A DNA stretch of 64,000 nt from Prochlorococcus sp. AG-402-I23. GTDB lineage: Bacteria; Cyanobacteriota; Cyanobacteriia; PCC-6307; Cyanobiaceae. Both the position numbers and the translations under genes were made by a program. The stretch lies in contig QCIB01000001.1 of the NCBI GenBank assembly GCA_003216915.1, positions 1-64,000 of the forward strand. The letters are read 5' to 3'. This document shows, piece after piece, positions 35,284 to 43,159 of this stretch. The notes beneath the pieces were generated by a model, which did no database searches, was not told the DNA's origin, and saw only the letters and a program-made list of their open reading frames with translations. Position 1 is the stretch's first letter; every line of letters begins with the position of its first letter.

Positions 35284-36160
35284 AAGTATAATTTTTGAGT
35301 TTACTGCTAATTACTTTTTGTCCTTCTAATACAACTTTTGCTCCATCTCCTAACAATATTTTTAAAACCGCTCCAGGTACTGGAAGTAAATTAGGTCTAT
35401 TCAGACATTTGCCTAAAGCCTGAGAAAAGTCTTTCATTAACACTGGATTTGGTGCAACAGCATTAAAAACTCCCGAATACTTTTTATCAACTAATGCTTG
35501 AGTAATTAATGCACATAAATCAGTTCTATGAATCCAACTCATCCATTGCTTACCATCTCCAATTGGTCCACCTAATCCAACTTTAAATATAGGGAGCATT
35601 TTTCCTAATGCTCCTCCATCTCCCTCTAGAACAATTCCAATTCTAAAAATAACTAACCTTGAGAAAAATGGTTTTTCAGCAGCGACAGCTTCCCATTTTT
35701 TGCAAAGATTAGCTAAAAAGTCTTTTCCTCCAATACTATTTTCAGTGAATTCACCAGACAAACTTGTACCGTAATAACCTATTGCTGATCCATTTATAAT
35801 GACTTTTGGGTTTATTTGTAAATTTTTAAGAGTCTTCATCATAAATTTCGTGGTGTTAATACGACTTTTTTCAATCTCCTGTTTTTGTTCAGAAGTCCAT
35901 TTTTTTTCTGCTATTGGTTCTCCCATCAAGTTAATAATTCCATCTGTCTCTCTTAAAATATTTTGAAGATTTTCGTTATTCCAGTTTTTTTCTTTTGATA
36001 AATCTATTTGAAAAAATTTAAACTTATTGAAATCTAAATCAACCTTTATTTTACTTATGGGTTTTCTACTTACAATGTACATTTCGTGATTTTCATTGAG
36101 TAGTGTTGGTACTAATTCTTTACCAACAAATCCAGTGCAGCCAAGTAGTAAAAGACGCAT
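35234..36160 (-). CDS. TIGR01777-type NAD-dependent epimerase
   Basis: A 308-residue SDR-family protein (YfcH/SulA-like). Residues 1-15 are MRLLLLGCTGFVGKE, with GxxGFVG for NAD(P)H binding; later come IINLMGEPIAEKKW near 80, SAIGYYG with the catalytic Tyr near 126, RIGIVLEGDGGALGKMLP near 168 and WIHRTDL near 205. The ATG at 36160 is preferred because the extension from an in-frame codon at 36328 has no homologous character. Plant homologs are needed for plastid division (GC1) and this one may share that role. Overlaps the two-helix gene by 50 bp. Confidence 0.9.
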   Translation of the reverse strand: MRLLLLGCTGFVGKELVPTLLNENHEMYIVSRKPISKIKVDLDFNKFKFFQIDLSKEKNWNNENLQNILRETDGIINLMGEPIAEKKWTSEQKQEIEKSRINTTKFMMKTLKNLQINPKVIINGSAIGYYGTSLSGEFTENSIGGKDFLANLCKKWEAVAAEKPFFSRLVIFRIGIVLEGDGGALGKMLPIFKVGLGGPIGDGKQWMSWIHRTDLCALITQALVDKKYSGVFNAVAPNPVLMKDFSQALGKCLNRPNLLPVPGAVLKILLGDGAKVVLEGQKVISSKLKNYTFKYPLLEKAIYASTKK

Positions 36161-36296
36161 ATCATAAAGATGTTTATCATTTAAGGTTATAAAAATTTTT
36201 AGAAGTTTGTAATTATTATTCCGGTATAAATTTTTTTCAATATTTTTCAAACAAGTTTTTGTATAATAAATTTCAAATAACTTTCTTGAATTTATT

Positions 36297-36533
36297 ATGA
36301 CAGATTCTATTCCAACGAAACCTCTCAAGAAAGGAAGCTTAGTTTTTGTCGATAGAGAAAATTATATAAAAAGTATCGAAGCGCTAGCCAATGATAATGA
36401 TCTACCTAATTATGTCTTTGAAGGTCCTGGGGAGATTCTTTCACTCAAAGACGAATATGCTCAGGTTCGTTGGCGTAGACCTGTTCCAGATGTTTGGTTT
36501 AAATTAGATCAACTTAAAGAATATACTCAATAA
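36297..36533 (+). CDS. ndhO: NAD(P)H-quinone oxidoreductase subunit O
   Basis: A 78-residue soluble subunit of the peripheral arm of NDH-1. The sequence has KKGSLVFVDRENYIKSIEAL near 10-29, the YVFEGPGEILSLKDEYAQVR stretch near 40-59, and the terminal RPVPDVWFKLDQLKEY, a clear NdhO pattern. Start is ATG at 36297. It is divergent from the epimerase gene (137 bp apart) and converges on the DnaJ-like gene, 11 bp away. NDH-1 in cyanobacteria supports cyclic electron flow and CO2 uptake. Confidence 0.95.
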   Translation: MTDSIPTKPLKKGSLVFVDRENYIKSIEALANDNDLPNYVFEGPGEILSLKDEYAQVRWRRPVPDVWFKLDQLKEYTQ

Positions 36534-36544
36534 AATTTTTATAT

Positions 36545-37222
36545 CTAAAAGTTTTTATTTTTTTTCTCTATAGACATCTTTGCTTTGATTCTTTTTGCTT
36601 CTTTAATCATTTCTTTACCATCAAATAAGTAATTATCTACGTATCCTTGTGTATATCTATCAAATTCTGATAGCGCATCTTTAACTTGTGAAAAACAATG
36701 ATAAAGATCTAGGCCTAAAGCTGAAATAGACTTTGGTACTATTTTTTTGTTATAAATTTTTTCAACTTTTTCTATTTTCTTTTGTGAAAGAATTATGTAA
36801 CTGCAAAAATTTTCCATTAGTTGGTCATCATATGGATCAGCAGATAGTTCTTTTATTTCGTTATTCAAAGGTTTAATTATTTGACTAATTAATCTATTTA
36901 TCGGACTATAAATTTCTTTAATCCATGTTTCAACTTCTTTGTCCTTAATTGAAGAATTATATTTTTTTGAATTAAATTTCTCTTCCCAATTTTCATTTAA
37001 TGAATCAAATGATGAACTTGAAGAGAAGAAATTGCTATCGTATTGTTTTTTTTTTATAGGATCATTTAAAGTTTCCCAGGCATTTTGTATTGCAAGAAAT
37101 CGTTCTTTCTTGCCACCTGCATCAGGATGATGTTGTTTAACTAAATAGCGATATGAAGATTTAATTTCACTTCTGGTTGCATTTTTTTTGAGACCTAATT
37201 CTTCATATAAATTTTTTCCCAT
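36545..37222 (-). CDS. J-domain protein
   Basis: A 225-residue protein with an N-terminal J domain (residues 3-62): NLYEELGLKKNATRSEIKSS, the HPD motif in VKQHHPDAGG near 29-38, and AIQNAWETLNDPIKKKQYDS near 44. It would stimulate an Hsp70. The C-terminal 160 residues lack the Gly/Phe and zinc-finger regions of DnaJ and are mostly helical and charged, so it is a type III J protein with a lineage-type C-terminal domain. ATG at 37222. It lies 16 bp downstream of cysK on the same strand. Confidence 0.88.
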   Translation of the reverse strand: MGKNLYEELGLKKNATRSEIKSSYRYLVKQHHPDAGGKKERFLAIQNAWETLNDPIKKKQYDSNFFSSSSSFDSLNENWEEKFNSKKYNSSIKDKEVETWIKEIYSPINRLISQIIKPLNNEIKELSADPYDDQLMENFCSYIILSQKKIEKVEKIYNKKIVPKSISALGLDLYHCFSQVKDALSEFDRYTQGYVDNYLFDGKEMIKEAKRIKAKMSIEKKNKNF

Positions 37223-37238
37223 TTTTATAAATTATGCA

Positions 37239-38207
37239 TTAAAGATAACCATCTTTTCTGGCTTGAATTGAGGTATTAGATTCAAACATTGCTGTTGATA
37301 AATATCTTTCTCCAAAACTTGGAAGAATAACTATCAATCTTTTATTCATTAGTTCCTTTCTTTTGCCGATTTTTATAGTTGCTGCTAAAGCTGCACCGCT
37401 GCTGATGCCAGATAAAAGACCTTCCAATCGAGCTAATAAACGCCCATAATAAAATGCTTCATCGTCATCTATTTTTATTATTTCATCAATTAATTTAGTA
37501 TTAAGTACTTTCGGTACGAAACCCGCTCCAATTCCTTGAATCGAATGAGATCCTGCTTTTTCTCCGGAAATCACAGCACTTTTTTTGGGCTCTACGGCAT
37601 AAATTTTGCAATTTGGATTAACTTTCTTCAGAAAACGTGCACAACCAGTAATTGTCCCTCCTGTGCCTACTCCTGTAACTAGTCCATCTAAATTCTTATT
37701 GGATTGGGACCATATTTCTTGGGCCGTTGTTCTTTCATGAATATCTGGATTAGCAAAGTTTTCAAACTGATTAAATTGATAGCTATTTGCAATGGTTGAA
37801 GATAACTCATTAGCTAAATCTAAAGCTCCTTTCATTCCGTCTTTCCCCGGTGTTAGCTGTAATTCAGCTCCATATGCTCTCAACATTGACCTTCTCTCAA
37901 TACTCATCGTATCTGGCATAGTTAATATCAATTTATAGCCTTTTGCTGCAGCAACCATTGCTAATGCGATGCCAGTATTACCACTAGTTGCTTCAATTAA
38001 CGTTGTTTTATCTGGTGTTATCAATCCTTCTTCTTCAGCTTTACATAGCATTGAATAAGCGATCCGATCCTTAACGGATGCTGATGGATTGAAACTTTCT
38101 AGTTTGGCTATTATTTCTGGATAACAATCAAAATACTTTCTGATTCGATTTAATTTAACTAACGGGGTATTTCCAACTAGAGAAGTTATATCATTTGCTA
38201 TTTCCAT
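37239..38207 (-). CDS. cysK: cysteine synthase A
   Basis: A 322-residue PLP enzyme making cysteine from O-acetylserine and sulfide. It begins MEIANDITSLVGNTPLVKLN, has the PLP lysine in SFNPSASVKDRIAYSM near 41 (Lys43-type), the EATSGNTGIALAMVAAAKG loop near 67-85, and GTGGTITGCARFLK near 178. I chose ATG 38207; in-frame codons upstream (38249 and 38288) would add a non-homologous extension. Length fits CysK of about 320 residues. The sulfide comes from the route that includes cysH. Confidence 0.95.
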   Translation of the reverse strand: MEIANDITSLVGNTPLVKLNRIRKYFDCYPEIIAKLESFNPSASVKDRIAYSMLCKAEEEGLITPDKTTLIEATSGNTGIALAMVAAAKGYKLILTMPDTMSIERRSMLRAYGAELQLTPGKDGMKGALDLANELSSTIANSYQFNQFENFANPDIHERTTAQEIWSQSNKNLDGLVTGVGTGGTITGCARFLKKVNPNCKIYAVEPKKSAVISGEKAGSHSIQGIGAGFVPKVLNTKLIDEIIKIDDDEAFYYGRLLARLEGLLSGISSGAALAATIKIGKRKELMNKRLIVILPSFGERYLSTAMFESNTSIQARKDGYL

Positions 38208-38358
38208 GAAATGATTTTTAAAATGCAAAATAAAATCTCCTATATTCATAATAATTGTATTTAAAGATCTTTTATATAATTTTCTCAAAAGAATTTAATT
38301 TAAATAACTTCCTGCGGAAAAATATTTAGTAATATAAAAGGTAGTTTTTATTATTGTT

Positions 38359-38631
38359 ATGTATTCGTTAGAATTAAGTCTGAGATATTCACCTTTTCCA
38401 CTTTCAATTCAGAAGAAAGAATTTGATGATGTTAAACGAATTTATGATGAAATAAAAAGTTCTATGAATGAAACTTTAGAAGCCTCAAACTTGATCGAAT
38501 TAAGGTGTGACAAAGTGCAAGATAAATTAATTACTGTAAGAGCTAAAGAAATCATTTCTGTTCAGATATATGAAAAATCGTCAGTAGCAGGAGGAGCGAA
38601 AAGACCCGGATTTTCTCTCAACATAGATTGA
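38359..38631 (+). CDS. UPF0367-family protein
   Basis: A 90-residue soluble protein. The start MYSLELSLRYSPFPLSIQKK and the C-terminal GGAKRPGFSLNID match the cyanobacterial UPF0367 family as I recall it. Function is unknown. ATG at 38359. Its stop overlaps an alternative TTG of the next gene and the two are 8 bp apart using the ATG start, so a small operon with the ABC ATPase is likely. Confidence 0.85.
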   Translation: MYSLELSLRYSPFPLSIQKKEFDDVKRIYDEIKSSMNETLEASNLIELRCDKVQDKLITVRAKEIISVQIYEKSSVAGGAKRPGFSLNID

Positions 38632-38639
38632 TAGAATTA

Positions 38640-39314
38640 ATGCGAGATTCCCTTGAAAATGAAATACCTCATATTAAATTCAAAGATGTTTCTTTTTCAT
38701 ATCCTAGAGAAAAAGAAAATTTAATTTTTAAATGTAACTTCTCAATAAAAAAACCTGGATTTTGGATGGTCGTAGGTAAAAACGGGAGCGGAAAAAGTAC
38801 TCTTTTAAAATTAATTAATGGAATAATCAAACCCCAAAATGGCGTAATTGACTCTAATGCAAATATTGGTATGGTGTTTCAAAACCCTGATCATCAAATA
38901 TTGATGCCAAATTGTAGGAGTGAACTTTTGATTAATATTAATCAAAATATAAGTCAAAATGAAATTAATAAAAAAATTGAATATGTGCTTGATCAGGTAG
39001 GAATGACTGGTTTCGAAAAAAGGCCAGTTCATACTTTGAGCGGTGGACAAAAACAACGCTTAACTATTGCATGTGCTCTGATTAGTAATAGAAATTTTAT
39101 TCTTTTAGATGAGCCTACAGCGTTACTTGATCAAACCAGCCAATTAAAAGTTTTACAAACTATTAAAAATCTTACGAGTGACCATAAAAAACCTTTATCA
39201 GCTTTGTGGATTACTCATCGTTATGAAGAATTAACTTATGCTGATGCAGTAGCAGAGTTGAAAAATGGTTTTTTATCTAGCTGGCAAGAACCATCAAAAT
39301 TTCAATATAATTAA
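38640..39314 (+). CDS. ECF-type ABC transporter ATPase (CbiO/EcfA-like)
   Basis: A 224-residue single ABC ATPase. Walker A is VGKNGSGKSTLLKLING near 45, the Q-loop is VFQNPDHQILMPN near 78 (the FQNPDxQ form typical of CbiO/EcfA), the signature is TLSGGQKQRLTIA near 135, and Walker B is FILLDEPTALLD near 155. ECF ATPases power vitamin or metal uptake with an EcfT protein and a substrate subunit; neither is adjacent, so the substrate is unknown. I preferred ATG 38640 over an overlapping TTG at 38628. Confidence 0.88.
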   Translation: MRDSLENEIPHIKFKDVSFSYPREKENLIFKCNFSIKKPGFWMVVGKNGSGKSTLLKLINGIIKPQNGVIDSNANIGMVFQNPDHQILMPNCRSELLININQNISQNEINKKIEYVLDQVGMTGFEKRPVHTLSGGQKQRLTIACALISNRNFILLDEPTALLDQTSQLKVLQTIKNLTSDHKKPLSALWITHRYEELTYADAVAELKNGFLSSWQEPSKFQYN

Positions 39315-39363
39315 CTCTTGTACTTGTCATAAGGTACTTTAAAGAGCTAAATTCATTTTATAT

Positions 39364-39435
<72 letters not shown>

Positions 39436-39461
39436 TTCCTTAACAAAATCAAGAACAATCA

Positions 39462-39486
39462 AGAGACCTCATAAGTCTCTTTTTTT
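39462..39486 (+). terminator. rho-independent terminator after tRNA-Asn
   Basis: The stem AGAGAC (39462-39467) pairs with GTCTCT (39475-39480) across a 7-base loop and is followed by six more T bases. It sits 27 bp after the tRNA and fits a factor-independent terminator ending the tRNA transcript. Confidence 0.8.
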
Positions 39487-39579
39487 GTTTCTATAACTGG
39501 AGTTAGGAAAGAAATAGATATTCAATACATTCCAATAATAACCACTATATTTGGTATTAAATAAATAAATTTTTTTAAA

Positions 39580-39601
39580 AAGTTAGTGTAAAGTTAGTGT
39601 A
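39580..39601 (+). repeat. 11-bp tandem direct repeat
   Basis: AAGTTAGTGTA occurs twice in tandem (39580-39590 and 39591-39601). It lies between the tRNA and its downstream copy. A nearby 8-bp direct pair (GTAGTCAAGAGTAGTCA) has similar style. Short directly repeated arm-type sites are common next to tyrosine-recombinase att sites, but no recombinase gene is present, so the function is a guess. Confidence 0.6.
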
Positions 39602-39806
39602 ATTCAGTAAATATTTGAAAATAGGTAGTCAAGAGTAGTCATACCAGTTCATTAGAGACTTGCTCGAAAATTGCCCGGGGAGTTTATAAATTCCAAAAAG
39701 TTATCCAAAGGCACCCTAAAAAAGTGACTTTTTATTTCTTTGACCTCTTTTTTAATAGTGGTTAGCCGATGATATAATCAAGTATATTTGACATAGTATT
39801 AATAAT

Positions 39807-39897
39807 AGTAATTAGAACATCATAAATCATTTAATTTGTTATTTATGATGGAATTTCAAATAAAAAAAATGTTTTTTTAGAACAGTAATTAGAACAT
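39807..39897. repeat. iteron-like direct repeats around a perfect 10-bp hairpin
   Basis: The 14-mer AGTAATTAGAACAT occurs at 39807-39820 and 39884-39897. Its core TTAGAACA also occurs at 39877-39884, giving three copies. Between the 14-mers lies CATCATAAAT (39818-39827) and its exact complement ATTTATGATG (39841-39850) with a 13-base loop, a perfect 10-bp hairpin overlapping the first repeat by 3 bases. No coding frame covers this. It could be a replication or recombination site, a protein-binding array or a small RNA. Confidence 0.6.
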
Positions 39898-40014
39898 TTA
39901 CTAAATTCTCCACAAAAATGAAAAAAAAAATAAGTTCCTTGAGTAATTTTAATTTTTAAAACTAAGACATATTTTTGTTGGTATCGTTTGAATTACTACA
40001 CCTTTCAGGAAATT

Positions 40015-40374
40015 CTAGTCATCCCACATATCCTTTTTTTCTTGATCCAAATTATTTCTTTCAAGTAATTCTATTCTTTTCTTCTGAGAATCTATTTCTG
40101 TTTCAATTACGTTTTTAACGTCAATGTCTTTTGTTTGTATTTCTAAGATAATTATTTCAAATTGTTCTCCAAAAAAATCTGACATTTCTCTCCATGCTTC
40201 CATTTCCTCTTCTTTGCCAATAGTATCGTTTATCTGATGAGAAATAATTTCTAATACATATTGTTTAAGATCTTGATGGCTCATTGATTCAACTTTTTTT
40301 TGAATGTAAAGTTCTTTAAGAGTTTCTAGTTGTTTTTTTGATAATTCAGAATAGATAATAGACTTCTTTTTCAT
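40015..40374 (-). CDS. charged, helical 119-residue protein of unknown function
   Basis: Start is ATG at 40374. The product is rich in Glu, Lys and Ile (LSKKQLETLKELYIQKKVES then HQDLKQYVLEIISHQINDTI) and probably folds as helices or a coiled coil, with an acidic tail (NLDQEKKDMWDD). I recall short Prochlorococcus proteins with the same LSKKQLE...E start but cannot name a family. It is isolated between two gene-poor stretches next to the tRNA-Asn scar, a typical position for accessory genes. Its function is unknown. It could be a remnant cargo gene of the former element. Confidence 0.7.
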   Translation of the reverse strand: MKKKSIIYSELSKKQLETLKELYIQKKVESMSHQDLKQYVLEIISHQINDTIGKEEEMEAWREMSDFFGEQFEIIILEIQTKDIDVKNVIETEIDSQKKRIELLERNNLDQEKKDMWDD

Positions 40375-40776
40375 AGATACTTAAATTTTTTTTAATATAG
40401 ACAAAATTATTAGTTTAAACATTTTGGAAAATTTAAAATTTTAAACTTAGTTAATTCCTATTTGAAAACTGAAAATCTCCATTTAATTCAATTTTTCTAG
40501 AACTTATAATGTTAATCCGAATTAGATATTCTTTCAATTTGAACCATTATTTGTTTCTAATAAACCTTTGATTATTAAGAAAAAGTAAATAGAATCGAAA
40601 GAAATTCTAAAATTTCAAATTTTTTAAAATTTGCAATTTCTATCTAATCCATTGCTATTACTATGTTATTTGATAAATCTAATTGATAAAATTGTTTACA
40701 GTAATTCAGCAATCTTTATAAATTCTTGAGAGAATTATAGTGCCAAAACTTAATTTTAGTTTAATAGTTCATAAAT
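40375..40776. other. 402-bp AT-rich region upstream of rpaA
   Basis: No frame with coding character was seen. It contains the AT-rich self-complementary AAATTTTTTAAAATTT (about 40617-40632) flanked by GAAATT and AATTTC, and should hold the promoter of rpaA and that of the divergent gene at 40374. I could not define a promoter with confidence. Confidence 0.6.
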
Positions 40777-41559
40777 ATGAAAATCTCAATCCTTTTAATT
40801 GAAGACGATCGTGATATGCGTGATTTGGTGGCTAGGCATTTAGAACATTCTGGTTTTGATGTCCAAAAAGCTGAAGATGGAATTAAAGGACAAGCATTAG
40901 CTCTTCAATATTCACCAGATTTAATACTTTTAGATTTAATGCTGCCAAGTGTTGATGGATTAACTTTATGTCAGCGACTAAGAAGAGATGAAAGAACATC
41001 AAATATACCAATTTTGATGATAACTGCGTTAGGTGGCCTTAAAGATAAAGTTACTGGGTTTAATTCTGGAGCAGATGATTACATTACTAAACCATTCGAT
41101 TTAGAAGAATTATATGTACGCATAAAAGCTTTACTAAGAAGAACCAACAGAGCTCAATTAAATTCTAGTAACCAGCAAGAAATATTAAATTATGGTCCCT
41201 TAACTCTTGTTCCGGAAAGATTTGAAGCTATATGGTTTGAATCTCCTGTTAGGTTAACGCATCTTGAATTTGAACTTCTTCATTGTCTTTTGCAGAGACA
41301 TGGTCAAACTGTATCGCCCGCATTAATTCTTAAAGAAGTATGGGGATATGAACCTGATGATGATATTGAGACAATAAGAGTTCATATTAGACACTTACGC
41401 ACTAAACTTGAACCCGATCCACGCAAACCTATTTATATAAAAACTGTATATGGTGCTGGATATTGTCTTGAGTTACCTATTGGTTCTCAAGTGGAAACTG
41501 CTAGGCAAGAGTTCATTCAAGCAAGAAATCCTGGATTGATAAATTCTGCAGTAGATTAA
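40777..41559 (+). CDS. rpaA: RpaA response regulator (OmpR type)
   Basis: A 260-residue response regulator: receiver domain (residues 4-120) with phosphoacceptor Asp53 in [13 protein letters not shown] and Lys in [10 protein letters not shown], and a C-terminal winged-helix domain with [20 protein letters not shown] and [20 protein letters not shown]. These segments match RpaA, the master output regulator of the Kai clock acting downstream of SasA. RpaB at 47.6 kb is the likely cross-talk partner. Start is ATG at 40777; it ends 2 bp from the convergent holB. Prochlorococcus has a reduced clock (no kaiA), so the regulation may differ. Confidence 0.93.
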   Translation: MKISILLIEDDRDMRDLVARHLEHSGFDVQKAEDGIKGQALALQYSPDLILLDLMLPSVDGLTLCQRLRRDERTSNIPILMITALGGLKDKVTGFNSGADDYITKPFDLEELYVRIKALLRRTNRAQLNSSNQQEILNYGPLTLVPERFEAIWFESPVRLTHLEFELLHCLLQRHGQTVSPALILKEVWGYEPDDDIETIRVHIRHLRTKLEPDPRKPIYIKTVYGAGYCLELPIGSQVETARQEFIQARNPGLINSAVD

Positions 41560-41561
41560 TC

Positions 41562-42524
41562 TCATATATCTTCCATTAAGATTTTTAAAAACGCTATTTC
41601 CCATGCCAATCTTGGTTGAATGTTTTTTCTTAAGAGGTATTTTAATTTTTCAAGTTTTTTAACCAAACCGTTATTTTTTGTTTTTCTCCACCAAATTGTT
41701 TGAATTAAATTTACTAAACTAATCTGTTGAAAAATTTCTAATTTTTCAGATATTGATTTAGATATTTCTAATATTTCCAGACTATTTTTAATTGGAGAAT
41801 CCAATTTACTTATAATTTCATCTGAAAAATCATTCCACATTTCAATATTTTTCAATAATTGATTTGGAGATCCATTTGAATAGTTTATTAAATCTTCAAA
41901 TTTTAATTTTGTATTTATCTTTAATTTAGAAGAATCTAAATATTCTTTTAAAATTGACTTTATTTGTTTACTAGAAAAAGATCGAAATCTGACGATTTGA
42001 CATCTTGAGATGATCGTATCTAAGAGAAGGTTTAATTTAGATGTTAGTAAAATAAAAATGCCGTTACTAGGTTCTTCTAAGGTTTTTAAAAGGCAATTTG
42101 AGGCTGCTTCATTTAAGAGGTGTGCATCAATAATCAAAACGATTTTTTTTTCTGAGTTTATTGATTTTTGACTAAGAAAAGTTTTGATATTTCGTATTTG
42201 AGCAATTTTAATAATCTCAGATCCACTTTTTATTGTTTTTTCAAGATCGAAACTTCCTGAACTTTTTGTTGCTAAAAGAGAATCAGGTTCAATAATTAAA
42301 AAATCAGGATGGTTATTGTTAGTAATTTTTTCTTCAACATTTTCGCTTGGTGAAGACTGTTTGAAAATCTCTTTTATAAATTGAAGAGCAGTTTGCTTTT
42401 TGCCGACTCCTTCAGCACCATAAAATATATAACCATTAGCCAATGATTTGTTTTTAATTATGTTCTTAAGAAAGGTATTAACTTCTTCATTCAGGAAAAA
42501 ATTATTTTTTTTAACCTCAATCAT
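41562..42524 (-). CDS. holB: DNA polymerase III delta' subunit
   Basis: A 320-residue clamp-loader subunit. It has a Walker-A-like [12 protein letters not shown] near 36, sensor segments [18 protein letters not shown] near 134, and the ISRCQIVRF motif with the SRC residues near 167. The C-terminal domain is helical. The zinc-binding cysteines of E. coli delta' are not seen. It is the last gene of a minus-strand run and its start overlaps the tmk stop by 4 bp. ATG at 42524. Confidence 0.88.
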   Translation of the reverse strand: MIEVKKNNFFLNEEVNTFLKNIIKNKSLANGYIFYGAEGVGKKQTALQFIKEIFKQSSPSENVEEKITNNNHPDFLIIEPDSLLATKSSGSFDLEKTIKSGSEIIKIAQIRNIKTFLSQKSINSEKKIVLIIDAHLLNEAASNCLLKTLEEPSNGIFILLTSKLNLLLDTIISRCQIVRFRSFSSKQIKSILKEYLDSSKLKINTKLKFEDLINYSNGSPNQLLKNIEMWNDFSDEIISKLDSPIKNSLEILEISKSISEKLEIFQQISLVNLIQTIWWRKTKNNGLVKKLEKLKYLLRKNIQPRLAWEIAFLKILMEDI

Positions 42525-43159
42525 TTGTTATTAGAAAAATTATTTAGCAAAGTCTCTTTAATTTGATTCGAAATAGTTTTAATATTTTGTGAAGCAGATA
42601 TTACTTTCCAGTTTTTTTGTTTGGCAATTAGTTTAAAGCCTTCATTTACTTTTTCTAAAAATCTAATACCTTCTGATTCTATTCTGTCTGGAATTTCATT
42701 TTTTCTTCGGAATATGCTCTCTTCTGGAGAAATTTCTAAGAAGAAAGTGAGATCAGGGGATGCTCCTTGACACACAATAGATTCAATATTTTTAATTATT
42801 TCTAAATTTATATTTCTTCCATAACCTTGATAGGCCAGGGTGGAATCGGAAAATCTATCACTTATTACCCAATCATTATTATTTAAAGCAGGTGAAATAA
42901 TTTTAGAAACGTGTTCAGCTCTATCCGCTGAATAAAGCAATAATTCCGCAAGGGAGGAAGGCTTGTTATTGTCATTATTATCAAGAATCAATCCTCTAAG
43001 TTTTTTTCCTAAAAGACTGCCTCCAGGCTCTCTAGTTGTGATTAATTTAGACCCTTTTTTTATTAGACCACTATTAGGAAGCCATTTAGATAGTTCATCT
43101 ATTTGGGTAGTTTTACCACATCCATCAATACCCTCAATAACGATAAATTTTCCTTTCAT
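42521..43159 (-). CDS. tmk: thymidylate kinase
   Basis: A 212-residue kinase converting dTMP to dTDP. It has Walker [14 protein letters not shown] near 8-20, [19 protein letters not shown] near 44-62, [18 protein letters not shown] near 97-114 with the DRF/Y motif, and a lid region. It starts 1 bp upstream of the end of the P-type ATPase gene and overlaps holB by 4 bp, so all three lie in one transcript. ATG at 43159. Confidence 0.95.
   Translation of the reverse strand: MKGKFIVIEGIDGCGKTTQIDELSKWLPNSGLIKKGSKLITTREPGGSLLGKKLRGLILDNNDNNKPSSLAELLLYSADRAEHVSKIISPALNNNDWVISDRFSDSTLAYQGYGRNINLEIIKNIESIVCQGASPDLTFFLEISPEESIFRRKNEIPDRIESEGIRFLEKVNEGFKLIAKQKNWKVISASQNIKTISNQIKETLLNNFSNNK

Larger units (their letters stand above)
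39487..40014. other. 528-bp region without a convincing gene
   Basis: After the terminator this stretch holds the tandem repeat at 39580, the tRNA 3' copy at 39664-39684, the direct repeats and hairpin at 39807-39897, and runs of A and T. I saw no reading frame with coding character on either strand. It is AT-rich apart from the GC-rich tRNA fragment. It is the longest gene-free part of the window and most likely a degraded insertion site. Confidence 0.7.
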
